64,000 nt of DNA from Nocardioides marinus (lineage in GTDB: Bacteria > Pseudomonadota > Alphaproteobacteria > Rhodobacterales > Rhodobacteraceae), in contig JAHVJD010000008.1 in the NCBI GenBank assembly GCA_019801415.1, positions 62,001 to 126,000 of the forward strand. Reading direction: 5' to 3'. The notes below the pieces were generated by a model, which worked only from the letters and a program-made list of their open reading frames with translations, made no database searches and was not told the DNA's origin. The position numbers and the translations under genes are program-made. Below, in pieces: positions 45,201-53,170 of this stretch (within the stretch, counting starts at the first letter, position 1; every line of letters starts with the position of its first letter).

Positions 45201-46664
45201 TCAGGCGACGGCCAGCCGGACGGCGCCGGGCTTGTCCGCATCGTTTTCCAGGTAGAAGCGGCGCAGCAGGTTGCTGGCAGTCAGGCTGCGGTACTCGGCC
45301 GAGGCGCGCCAGTCGCTGAGCGGGGTGAAATCCTGTTTCACCGCCTCGGCGGCGGCGTCGAACGCGGCTTCGCCCCAGGGCTGGCCGACCAGCGCCGCCT
45401 CGGCGCCCGCGGCGCGTTTCGGGGTGGCCGCCATGCCGCCAAAGGCAATGCGTGCGGCGGTGATGGTGCCGTCGGCAACCGTCACGCTGATCCCTGCCGC
45501 GACCGAGGAGATATCCTCGTCCCGGCGCTTGGAGATCTTGTAGGCGGCGTCGATTTGCCCGGCCGCGGCGCGCGGGATGCGGATCGAGGCGACGAAATCG
45601 CCCGGTTCGCGGTCCTGCTTGCCGTAGTCGATGAAGAAGTCCTCAAGCGGCAGCGTGCGCGCGCCGTCTTTCTTCTGCAGCGTCACCTCGGCCCCCAGCG
45701 CGATCAGCACCGGCGGGGTGTCCCCAATGGGCGAGCCGTTGGCGATGTTGCCGCCGATGGTGCCCATGTTGCGCACCTGCCAGCCGGCGATACGGTCCCA
45801 GTATTCGACCAGGTGCGGGAAGGCCTCGCGGATGGCGGCCTCGCTTTCGGTGTAGGTGACGCCGGCGCCGATGGTCAGCGCTTCGTCAGTGAGCTCGATT
45901 GCCTTCAGATCCTCAAGGTGGGAGACGAAGACCACCGGCGAGATCGGCTTCATGAACTTGGTGACCCACAGGCCCACGTCGGTGGAGCCTGCGACGATGG
46001 TGGCCTTGGGGTTTTCGGCCAGAACCTCGGCCAGATCCGCCACGTCCAGCGGCAGGATGGCGCGGTCGTCCTCGGGGCCGGTGACGACGCGGGTCCTGGG
46101 CTGGATCGCCTTCAGCTGTGCTGTCAGGGCCGCACGCTCGGTGTTGAGGTAGTCGTTGGCGGGCGTGCCGTACTGGTTCACCGCAAGTGCGGCCTTCACG
46201 ATCGGCTCATATCCGGTGCAGCGGCAGAGGTTGCCCTGCACGGCGGTTTCGACCTGTGTCTCAGTCGGCTGCGGGGTCTGCATCCACAGCGCGTAAAGCG
46301 ACATCACGAAGCCGGGGGTGCAGAAGCCGCACTGGCTGCCGTGGTAATCGACCATCGCCTGCTGCACCGGGTGCAGTCGGCCCTTGGGGCCGGAGAGGTG
46401 CTCGACCGTGATCACGTGGCAGCCGTTCAGCGAGGCGAGGAAGCGGATGCAGGCATTGACCGTTTCAAACCGCAGCGCGCCGTCCTGCAGACGGCCCACC
46501 AGCACGGTGCAGGCACCGCAATCGCCCTCGGCACAGCCTTCCTTGGTGCCGGTCAGTCGCTGCTCCAGCCGCAGGAAATCCAACAGGGTCGTGGTCGCCT
46601 TCACGTCCTTGACCGCAACCTCCCGCCCGTTCAGCACTAGGCGAATGTCGTTTTGATGTTCCAT
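45201..46664 (-). CDS. xdhA: Xanthine dehydrogenase iron-sulfur/FAD subunit XdhA
   Basis: 487 aa. N-terminal [2Fe-2S] domains show CAEGDCGACTVL, CGFCTPGFVMSLYA and LCRCTGYEPIV; the following FAD domain has IVAGSTDVGLWVTK and MGTIGGNIANGSPIGD. It passes electrons from the Mo centre to NAD+. ATG 46664 follows GGAGG; the frame extends 28 codons further without support. First gene of xdhABC, divergent from a LysR gene. Confidence 0.95.
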   Translation of the reverse strand: MEHQNDIRLVLNGREVAVKDVKATTTLLDFLRLEQRLTGTKEGCAEGDCGACTVLVGRLQDGALRFETVNACIRFLASLNGCHVITVEHLSGPKGRLHPVQQAMVDYHGSQCGFCTPGFVMSLYALWMQTPQPTETQVETAVQGNLCRCTGYEPIVKAALAVNQYGTPANDYLNTERAALTAQLKAIQPRTRVVTGPEDDRAILPLDVADLAEVLAENPKATIVAGSTDVGLWVTKFMKPISPVVFVSHLEDLKAIELTDEALTIGAGVTYTESEAAIREAFPHLVEYWDRIAGWQVRNMGTIGGNIANGSPIGDTPPVLIALGAEVTLQKKDGARTLPLEDFFIDYGKQDREPGDFVASIRIPRAAAGQIDAAYKISKRRDEDISSVAAGISVTVADGTITAARIAFGGMAATPKRAAGAEAALVGQPWGEAAFDAAAEAVKQDFTPLSDWRASAEYRSLTASNLLRRFYLENDADKPGAVRLAVA

Positions 46665-46759
46665 CTGGCCTCCAAAGTCGTCGCTAGACAGCATGATCTG
46701 CGTTGCTGCATTTTTACACTTTCCGACTGCCACGGTTAACGGCTGCATTCGCGAAAGGC

Positions 46760-46778
46760 TTTCAACACCCTGTTGAAA
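46760..46778. promoter_or_regulatory. LysR-type operator candidate, xdhA/LysR region
   Basis: TTTCAACACCCTGTTGAAA: TTTCA-N9-TGAAA, with 7-bp perfect arms TTTCAAC/GTTGAAA. The same TTTCA-N9-TGAAA occurs at 51115-51133 before uraH/puuE. Further small inverted repeats (AGGCT/AGCCT, GCCTGT/ACAGGC) follow at 46785-46810. Confidence 0.6.
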
Positions 46779-46883
46779 ATGTTTAGGCTAAAGCCTGTCG
46801 GAACAGGCTGTATCAGCGGCAGTGTCCGCGCAATGCGGATTTCCCCTACCGCCGTCAAAATGCCCCGCAAAGGACTGTTATCT

Positions 46884-47801
46884 ATGTCGTATCTCGAATC
46901 TCTGCGCGTTTTCGTCCGGGTCGTCGAACTGGGCAGCATCACCTCTGGCGGGCGGGATCTGCGGCTGACGCCCGCGGTCGCGAGCAAGCGCATCAAGGAG
47001 TTGGAAAAACATCTGGGCGTGCGCCTTTTCAATCGTACCACACGATCACTGACCCCGACAGAGGTGGGGCAGCTGTTTTACGGCGAGGCCAAGAAGGTGC
47101 TCGAATCAATCGAGGAGGCCGAGACGGTGGTGGCGCATTTCTCCGAGGCGCCGCGCGGGGTGATCCGGGTGACTGCGCCCCTGGGCGTGGGACGCCGCAT
47201 CATCGCGCCCTTGGTGCCCGGATTCGCCGAGGCCTATCCCGCCACCGAGATCCGCATGCGGATGTCCGACCGCAAGGTGGACATCCTGGCGGACGGGCTG
47301 GATGTGGCCTTCTTCATCGGCACACCGCATGATTCCACGTTGAAGATGCGCAAGATCGCCGATTGCAGCCGTGTACTGTGTGCCGCGCCGAGCTATCTTG
47401 ACCGCCACGGCACGCCGCAGACGCCCGAGGATCTGTTGAGCGGTCACAACTGCCTGCTGCTGCGCTATCCGCGCTCGCCGGAATACTTCTGGACGCTGAT
47501 GACTGCGGACGGCCCGCGCAAGCTGGAGGTCGCGGGACGCTTTGATGCCGACGACAGCGATGTGCTGACCGCCTGGGCGCTGGACGGGCACGGGATCGTC
47601 AACAAGCCGCGGTTCGACGTGGCGCAGCACCTGCGCAGCGGCGCGCTGGTGGAGATCTTGCCCGACACCCCGCCGGAGCCGACGGTGTTCGGTTGTCTCT
47701 ATCCGCATCGCAAATTGCAGGATCCCAAGATCCGGCTGTTCGTGGATTACGCGGTCAAGCACGGCATGGCCGCGTTCCGTCGGATCGAGGCTGGCACCTA
47801 G
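46884..47801 (+). CDS. LysR-family regulator of purine catabolism (paralogue 1)
   Basis: 305 aa. N-terminal HTH with ITSGGRDLRLTPAVASKRIKELEKHLGVRLFN (split) and an effector domain with GRRIIAPLVPGFAEAYPATEIRMRMSDRKVDILADGLD (split). It is clearly related to the LysR at 49691-50599, with the same segments nearly word for word. ATG 46884 follows AAAGGA. Divergent from xdhABC, so likely its activator; effector perhaps xanthine or urate. Confidence 0.87.
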   Translation: MSYLESLRVFVRVVELGSITSGGRDLRLTPAVASKRIKELEKHLGVRLFNRTTRSLTPTEVGQLFYGEAKKVLESIEEAETVVAHFSEAPRGVIRVTAPLGVGRRIIAPLVPGFAEAYPATEIRMRMSDRKVDILADGLDVAFFIGTPHDSTLKMRKIADCSRVLCAAPSYLDRHGTPQTPEDLLSGHNCLLLRYPRSPEYFWTLMTADGPRKLEVAGRFDADDSDVLTAWALDGHGIVNKPRFDVAQHLRSGALVEILPDTPPEPTVFGCLYPHRKLQDPKIRLFVDYAVKHGMAAFRRIEAGT

Positions 47802-47851
47802 ACCCCATCACGGCCCGTCCGCGCTGGCGGGTGCGGCTCGCGCTGAACGCG

Positions 47852-48055
47852 TCAGCAGCGGCCGGGGTTTTCCTTGCAATAGATCACGTTGGCGGCGGCC
47901 CCGACAGCTGCGCCTGCGGCGACATTGCCGTCAAGAATGGCCGCTCCGGCGGCGCCAGCACCGGCGCCGTAGACCAGCTGCTCGCCGGTGGTATCGCCGC
48001 AAGCGGCAAGGGTGGCGCAGAGGGCGAACCCGATTGCGATTGTCTTTGTGTACAT
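47852..48055 (-). CDS. Small lipoprotein, glycine/alanine-rich
   Basis: 67 aa with a type II signal peptide: MYTKTIAIGFALCATLAAC, lipobox LAAC, then a GA-rich repeat (GAGAGAAGAAILDGNVAAGAAVGAAANV) of glycine-zipper type and a C-terminal Cys pair (YCKENPGRC). GAAGGAGG sits at ideal spacing before the ATG. Predicted anchored in a membrane; function unknown. Also found alone between regulators, with no obvious operon. Confidence 0.7.
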   Translation of the reverse strand: MYTKTIAIGFALCATLAACGDTTGEQLVYGAGAGAAGAAILDGNVAAGAAVGAAANVIYCKENPGRC

Positions 48056-48272
48056 TTGCGACCTCCTTCGTCTGCCCCGATCCCGGCGAGGCCGCTGCCG
48101 CGGGTATGGGCATGGCCATCTGGCAGGAGTGGGGCGTGGTGACCCGCGCCGTCCGGAGCGTGAGGCAACCGAGGCAACGGCGCGCTTCCTTTTGAAACAC
48201 TAGCATATTTTGCCGAAGATTGCTTGTGTCGGGCTGCAGACCAGAAACGGCGCGCTCGGCGGACGCACAAAG

Positions 48273-48299
48273 AAAAACCCCGCCGTGCCAGGCGGGGTT
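48273..48299 (-). terminator. Rho-independent terminator after puuD
   Basis: On the - strand AACCCCGCC / GGCGGGGTT (9 bp, 6-base loop) followed by TTTTT, 26 bases past the puuD stop. The gap from here to the lipoprotein (48056-48272) shows nothing else. Confidence 0.9.
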
Positions 48300-48325
48300 C
48301 TGAATTGGCGTGTTCTGCGGTCGCG

Positions 48326-49585
48326 TCAGTTCGCGGCAAGCGCAAACGGCAGATCCTTGGAGGCGCTGGCGTACCAGCGGCGGATCAGCGCGCGCTCGTC
48401 CTCCTCCATGTGGGTCACGTTGGCGGGGGGCATGGCCACGGTGGCGCCGGCCTGGAGGTAGATCTCCTTGGCGTATTTCGCGACGTCGGCCGGGGTTTCC
48501 AGCAGCACGTTCTTGGGCGCGCGGCGGATGCCGTCGTAATAGGGCTCGCGCGCGTGGCACATGGCGCAGCGGCCGGGCACGACATTCATCACGTCCTCGA
48601 AATGCTGGTTGCTGGCGAAGACCTGTTCGCTCTTGGTCAGCTCCCGCGCCTCGGATTCTTCGTAGCTGTCCTGCTGCAGCGGCGCCTGGCTGAGGGCCAT
48701 GATGCCGATGAACAGGATCGCGGTGACCGGCCAGGTCCAGGTCGGGTTAGAGGTGCCCGCGTGGTTGCTGTTGAAGTAGTGGCGGATGGTCACGCCCATC
48801 AGGAACACCAGCGCCGCGATCAGCCAGTTGTACTCGGTGGCGAAGGCCAGCGGGTAGTGGTTGGACAGCATCAGGAACACAACCGGCAGCGTCAGGTAGT
48901 TGTTGTGGGTCGAGCGCAGCTTGGCGATCTTGCCGTACTTGGCATCCGGGGTGCGGCCTTCCTGCAGGTCCTTCACCACGATGCGCTGGTTCGGCATGAT
49001 GATGAAAAACACGTTTGCCGTCATGATGGTAGCCGTAAAGGCACCCAGGTGCAGCATCACCGCGCGGCCGGTGAAGATCTGGTTGTAGCCCCAGCCCATG
49101 GCGACCAGCAGCACGAACAGCAGCACCATCAGCACCGTCGGCTTTTCCCCCAAGGGCGATTTGCACAGGAAGTCATAGACCAGCCAGCCGATGCTGAGCG
49201 ATGCGCCGGAGATGAGGATACCCTGCCACAGGGCGAGATCCGCCTTGCTGGAGTCGATCAGGTACAGCTCGCCGCCGGCCCAATAGACGATCATCAGAAG
49301 CCCTGCCCCCGACAGCCATGTGGCGTAGCTTTCCCATTTGAACCAGGTCAGGTGCTCCGGCATGTTTTCCGGCGCCACCAGGTATTTCTGGATGTGATAG
49401 AAACCGCCGCCGTGGACCTGCCATTCCTCGCCATGCGCGCCGACCGGCAGGTGCGGAACCTTCCGCAGGCCAAGGTCAAGCGCGACAAAGTAGAAAGACG
49501 ACCCGATCCAGGCAATGGCGGTGATGACGTGAAGCCAGCGGACCGCAAAGCCCAGCCAGTCCCACATGATCACAAGCTCTTCCAT
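48326..49585 (-). CDS. puuD: Urate hydroxylase/oxidase PuuD (membrane, cytochrome c domain)
   Basis: 419 aa integral-membrane urate oxidase. About eight hydrophobic segments (e.g. FAVRWLHVITAIAWIGSSFYFV) precede a C-terminal cytochrome c domain with haem site CAMCH in VPGRCAMCHAREPYYDG. PuuD converts urate to 5-hydroxyisourate, passing electrons to the respiratory chain instead of making H2O2. ATG 49585 follows GAGGAGAG. Divergent from a LysR gene. No soluble uricase was seen in the window. Confidence 0.92.
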   Translation of the reverse strand: MEELVIMWDWLGFAVRWLHVITAIAWIGSSFYFVALDLGLRKVPHLPVGAHGEEWQVHGGGFYHIQKYLVAPENMPEHLTWFKWESYATWLSGAGLLMIVYWAGGELYLIDSSKADLALWQGILISGASLSIGWLVYDFLCKSPLGEKPTVLMVLLFVLLVAMGWGYNQIFTGRAVMLHLGAFTATIMTANVFFIIMPNQRIVVKDLQEGRTPDAKYGKIAKLRSTHNNYLTLPVVFLMLSNHYPLAFATEYNWLIAALVFLMGVTIRHYFNSNHAGTSNPTWTWPVTAILFIGIMALSQAPLQQDSYEESEARELTKSEQVFASNQHFEDVMNVVPGRCAMCHAREPYYDGIRRAPKNVLLETPADVAKYAKEIYLQAGATVAMPPANVTHMEEDERALIRRWYASASKDLPFALAAN

Positions 49586-49690
49586 TGTTCTCTCCTCATA
49601 AGCTTTGGCAAGGACACTAGAGCATGCCGCTATTTTCATGTATTAGGTAAAAAGTCCAAGCTGTTTCAAAATAACTCGAAGAATATCCGC

Positions 49691-50599
49691 ATGGCTTATC
49701 TCGACAATATCCGCACCTTTGTCCGGGTCTATGAACTTGGCAACATGTCGGCCGCTGCGCGCGACATGCGGATCTCGGCAGCGGTGGCATCCTCGCGGAT
49801 TTCGCAGCTGGAGGAGCATCTGAACGTGCGGCTGTTCCAGCGCACCACGCGATTGTTGAACCCGACCGAGCAGGGCAACCTGTTCTACCGCGGTGCGGTC
49901 AAGATCCTGGAGGCGGTGGACGAGGCAGAGGCCGACATCAGCAGCGTCACCCAGACGCCGCGCGGCACGCTGTATGTGGCCGCCCCCCTGGGGCTGGGGC
50001 GGCGGCTGATTGCGCCGGCGGTGCCGAAGTTCAAGGAAGCCTATCCGCTGATCTCGATCCGGTTGCGGCTGTCGGACCGCAAGCTGGATCTGGCGGCCGA
50101 GGGGCTGGATGCCTCTTTTTTCCTCGGCGTGCCCGAAGATTCAAACCTGCGCATCCGCAAGATCGCCGATTGCCCGCGGGTGCTGTGTGCCTCGCCGGAG
50201 TATATCCGCAAGCGCGGCCAGCCGAAAAACAGCGACGAGCTGAAGACGGATGCGCATGACTGTCTCAATCTGCGCTATCCCGGTGCGCCGGAGTTCCAGT
50301 GGCCGCTGCGCAGCGGGGACGGGGTCAAGCGGGTGACGGTGACGGGCCCGTTCGAATCGGACCATGGCGATGTGCTGACCAGCTGGGCGCTGGAGGGACA
50401 CGGGATCATCCTGAAGCCGGTTTTTGAAATCTCCGAGCACCTGGCCTCGGGCCGGCTGGTGCCGGTGCTGGAACAGGAGCCGCCGGTGCCGATCCAGATG
50501 GCCTGCCTTTACGTCCACCGCCGCCACCAGGACCCGAAGGTGCGGCTGTTCATGGACTTCATGGTGGATCACATCCAGGCATCGCTGCCGCAGGAATAA
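49691..50599 (+). CDS. LysR-family regulator of purine catabolism (paralogue 2)
   Basis: 302 aa; starts MAYLDNIRTFVRVYELGNMS, with HTH AAARDMRISAAVASSRISQL and effector-domain motifs matching the LysR at 46884 (GLGRRLIAPAVPKFKEAYP, LRLSDRKLDLAAEGLDA). The open frame extends hundreds of codons upstream antisense to puuD, but the ATG at 49691 aligns with the paralogue. Divergent from puuD and convergent with uraH; likely controls urate oxidation. Confidence 0.87.
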   Translation: MAYLDNIRTFVRVYELGNMSAAARDMRISAAVASSRISQLEEHLNVRLFQRTTRLLNPTEQGNLFYRGAVKILEAVDEAEADISSVTQTPRGTLYVAAPLGLGRRLIAPAVPKFKEAYPLISIRLRLSDRKLDLAAEGLDASFFLGVPEDSNLRIRKIADCPRVLCASPEYIRKRGQPKNSDELKTDAHDCLNLRYPGAPEFQWPLRSGDGVKRVTVTGPFESDHGDVLTSWALEGHGIILKPVFEISEHLASGRLVPVLEQEPPVPIQMACLYVHRRHQDPKVRLFMDFMVDHIQASLPQE

Positions 50600-50627
50600 A
50601 AAGCCCGCCCCGGTTGCCCAGGGCGGG
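50598..50627 (-). terminator. Terminator after uraH
   Basis: CCCGCCC / GGGCGGG with a 10-base loop, followed on the - strand by a CTTTTTATT run; lies between convergent uraH and LysR and abuts the LysR stop. Confidence 0.8.
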
Positions 50628-50677
50628 AACCGCCGGCCAGAGCCAAGCGGGAGGAGAGCGATGTTGGAAGAGCTGGT

Positions 50678-51034
50678 TCAGCTGCCGCGGTAGGTGGAAT
50701 AGCCGTAGGGCGACAGCAGCAGCGGCACGTGATAGTGGCTGTCCGCCTCGCTGATGCCAAAGCGCAGCGGCACTTCGTCGAGGAACAGCGGATCGGCCCC
50801 GGCCTGGCCGGTGGCGCGCAGGTAATCGCCTGCATGGAACACCAGCTCATAGGTGCCGGTGGTGAATTCGGCGGCGGGCAGGATCTGCTCGTCAGTGCGG
50901 CCGTCGTCATTGGTGGTCAGGCTGCGCAGATGGGTGCGCTCAGTGCCTTCGATCCGGTAGAGATCGATTTTCAGCCCTTCTGCCGGGCAGCCGCGGGCGG
51001 TGTCCAGAACATGGGTGGTCAGAAATCCGGCCAT
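50678..51034 (-). CDS. uraH: 5-hydroxyisourate hydrolase UraH
   Basis: 118 aa transthyretin-related enzyme hydrolysing 5-hydroxyisourate (the PuuD product) to OHCU. N-terminal [16 protein letters not shown], central [26 protein letters not shown] and the C-terminal YRGS signature carry the catalytic His/Arg/His set and separate it from true transthyretins. ATG 51034 with AAGGAGG; an ATG six codons earlier is less likely. Divergent from puuE-uraD. Confidence 0.95.
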   Translation of the reverse strand: MAGFLTTHVLDTARGCPAEGLKIDLYRIEGTERTHLRSLTTNDDGRTDEQILPAAEFTTGTYELVFHAGDYLRATGQAGADPLFLDEVPLRFGISEADSHYHVPLLLSPYGYSTYRGS

Positions 51035-51114
51035 GCCAGCCTCCTTAGTCATGAAGTTTGGTCAAATATGCGCCGTCCGAGGCCGACCATACAGAAGGAA
51101 AGGCCAAAAAGTTC

Positions 51115-51133
51115 TTTCAAAAATTTACTGAAA
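51115..51133. promoter_or_regulatory. LysR-type operator candidate, uraH/puuE region
   Basis: TTTCAAAAATTTACTGAAA: the same TTTCA-N9-TGAAA frame as at 46760-46778 before xdhA. Lies mid-way in the divergent uraH/puuE promoter region. Confidence 0.6.
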
Positions 51134-51185
51134 GCCCGGAGCGATTATTTTGTTCTATAACTAGGAAAAAGACAGGAGACCTGAC

Positions 51186-52601
51186 GTGACGCGATACCCT
51201 CGTGATTTGCGCGGTTACGGTGCATCCGCACCCGATCCGCAGTGGCCCAACGGGGCCAAGGCCGCCGTGCAATTTGTCCTCAACTACGAAGAAGGCGGTG
51301 AAAACTGTGTTCTGCACGGGGACGCCGCATCCGAGGCGTTTTTGTCCGACATCCCCGGTGCGGCGCAATGGCCGGGCCAGCGCCACTGGAACATGGAATC
51401 GATCTATGAATACGGCAGCCGTGCCGGATTCTGGCGGCTGCACCGGCTGTTCACCGGCGCGGGCATCCCGGTGACCATCTACGGTGTTGCCACCGCCCTT
51501 GCGCGCTCGCCCGAGCAGGTGCAGGCGATGAAGGATGCCGATTGGGAGATTGCCTCGCACGGTCTGAAATGGGTCGAGCACAAGGACATGCCCGAGGAAG
51601 AGGAGCGCGCCGCCATCGCCGAGGCCGTCCGCCTGCACACCGAGGTTGTGGGTGAGCGCCCGCGCGGCTGGTACACCGGCCGCTGCAGCGCCAACACCGT
51701 GCGCCTTGTCGCCGAAGAGGGCGGGTTCGACTACATCTCGGATACTTACGACGACGACCTGCCCTATTGGCTGGACGTGAACGGGCGCGATCAACTGATC
51801 ATCCCCTACACGCTGGAAGCCAATGACATGCGCTTTGCCAATTCGCCGGGCTGGATCACGGGCGAGCATTTCTTCCAGTACCTGAAAGATGCCTTCGACG
51901 TGATCTATGCCGAGGGCGAGGCCGGGGCGCCGAAGATGATGACCATCGGTCTTCACTGCCGCCTGGTGGGGCGTCCGGGCAAGATTGCCGGGCTGAAGCG
52001 CTTCATCGACTATATCCAGGGGATCGAGGGCGTCTGGTGCCCGCGCCGCATCGACATTGCCGAGCATTGGGCGGCGACCCATCCGCCGCAGACGCGCCTG
52101 CGCCCCAGCCGGATGGCACGCGACGAATTCGTGGCGACGTTCGGCTCGATCTTCGAGCATTCGCCCTGGATCGCCGACCGTGCCTTTGATCTGGAGCTGG
52201 GTCCCGCGCATGACTGCGCCGCAGGTGTCCACAACGCGCTGTGCCGGATCTTCCGCACCGCCAGCGACGAAGAACGCCTGGGCGTGCTGACCGCGCACCC
52301 GGATCTGGCGGGCAAGCTGGCCGCCGCAGGCCGTCTGACCGCCGAGAGCACCGCGGAACAGTCCAGCGCCGGACTGGATATGCTGACGGATGAGGAGCGC
52401 GAGACCTTCACCCGGCTCAACACCGACTATGTGGAAAAGCACGGCTTTCCCTTCATCATCGCGGTGCGCGACCACACCAAGGCCTCGATCATGGAGGCCT
52501 TCGACCGCCGGATCGGCAACGACCGCGCGACCGAGTTCGACGAGGCCTGCCGCCAGGTGGAGCGTATCGCCCAGTTCCGCCTGCAGGACCTGCTGCCATG
52601 A
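51186..52601 (+). CDS. puuE: Fusion: allantoinase PuuE + OHCU decarboxylase UraD
   Basis: 471 aa, two enzymes in one chain. Residues ~1-305 are a polysaccharide-deacetylase-type allantoinase (VQFVLNYEEGGENCVLHGD, EIASHGLKWVEH, RPRGWYTGRCSANT), which opens allantoin to allantoate. Residues ~310-471 are an OHCU decarboxylase domain (FVATFGSIFEHSPWIADRA, LTAHPDLAGKLA, SIMEAFDRRIGN), which makes S-allantoin from OHCU. The fusion couples consecutive steps. GTG start at 51186 follows AGGAGA. Overlaps allA by 4 bases. Confidence 0.93.
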   Translation: MTRYPRDLRGYGASAPDPQWPNGAKAAVQFVLNYEEGGENCVLHGDAASEAFLSDIPGAAQWPGQRHWNMESIYEYGSRAGFWRLHRLFTGAGIPVTIYGVATALARSPEQVQAMKDADWEIASHGLKWVEHKDMPEEEERAAIAEAVRLHTEVVGERPRGWYTGRCSANTVRLVAEEGGFDYISDTYDDDLPYWLDVNGRDQLIIPYTLEANDMRFANSPGWITGEHFFQYLKDAFDVIYAEGEAGAPKMMTIGLHCRLVGRPGKIAGLKRFIDYIQGIEGVWCPRRIDIAEHWAATHPPQTRLRPSRMARDEFVATFGSIFEHSPWIADRAFDLELGPAHDCAAGVHNALCRIFRTASDEERLGVLTAHPDLAGKLAAAGRLTAESTAEQSSAGLDMLTDEERETFTRLNTDYVEKHGFPFIIAVRDHTKASIMEAFDRRIGNDRATEFDEACRQVERIAQFRLQDLLP

Positions 52602-53089
52602 GCCGTGAGCTGATCGCAGCGCCGCTGACAGCGGCGGCGTTTGCGCCCTTTGGCGATGTGATCGAGGTCACCGGTGCGCCGGACAAGATCATCAACCAGG
52701 GCATGTGCGGTCGTCACCACGACCGCGCAACGCTCGACTTTGGCCCCGGCGGGCGGGCGGGTATCAGCCTGTTCGACGCCAAGGCCCGGCAGCTGCCCTA
52801 TACGCTCGACATGGTGGAGCGGCACCCGGAGGGCAGCCAGGCCTTCGTGCCGGTCAGCGGCGTGCCGATGCTGGTGGTGGTGGCCGAGGACGCGGATGGC
52901 GTCCCGGTCAATCCGCAGGCCTTCATCAGCCAGCCGGGTCAGTCGATCAACCTGCACCGCGGAACCTGGCACGGGGTTCTGGCCCCGCTGGGTGCGCCCG
53001 GCCAATACATCGTCGTCGACCGCATCGGCGATACCCCGAACCTGGAGGAACACTGGTTCGAGGACCCATTTACGGTGGTTTCAGGCTGA
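52598..53089 (+). CDS. allA: Ureidoglycolate lyase AllA
   Basis: 163 aa, cupin-like enzyme splitting ureidoglycolate into glyoxylate and urea; length matches E. coli AllA. Motifs: APLTAAAFAPFGDVIEV, MVERHPEGSQAFVPVSG, and INLHRGTWHGVLAPLG (all conserved in the family). Start overlaps the puuE-uraD stop (ATGA). The glyoxylate it makes is the substrate of the bhc cycle 3-7 kb downstream. Confidence 0.95.
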   Translation: MSRELIAAPLTAAAFAPFGDVIEVTGAPDKIINQGMCGRHHDRATLDFGPGGRAGISLFDAKARQLPYTLDMVERHPEGSQAFVPVSGVPMLVVVAEDADGVPVNPQAFISQPGQSINLHRGTWHGVLAPLGAPGQYIVVDRIGDTPNLEEHWFEDPFTVVSG

Positions 53090-53170
53090 GGTCCTCGGCC
53101 TGACCACACAAACCGAAGCCGCCATAAAAACAAGAAGCGGCAAGATCCCCATGACCGACAGGAGACCCCC

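Noticed and set aside
43389-46640. 1083-codon open frame on the + strand antisense to xdhB/xdhA
   Set aside because: It mirrors two clearly conserved genes; high GC third positions keep the opposite strand open. No start signal or recognisable domain.
48224-49690. Long upstream extension of the LysR frame to a 791-aa protein
   Set aside because: The extension is antisense to puuD and its terminator; the LysR start at 49691 matches its paralogue.
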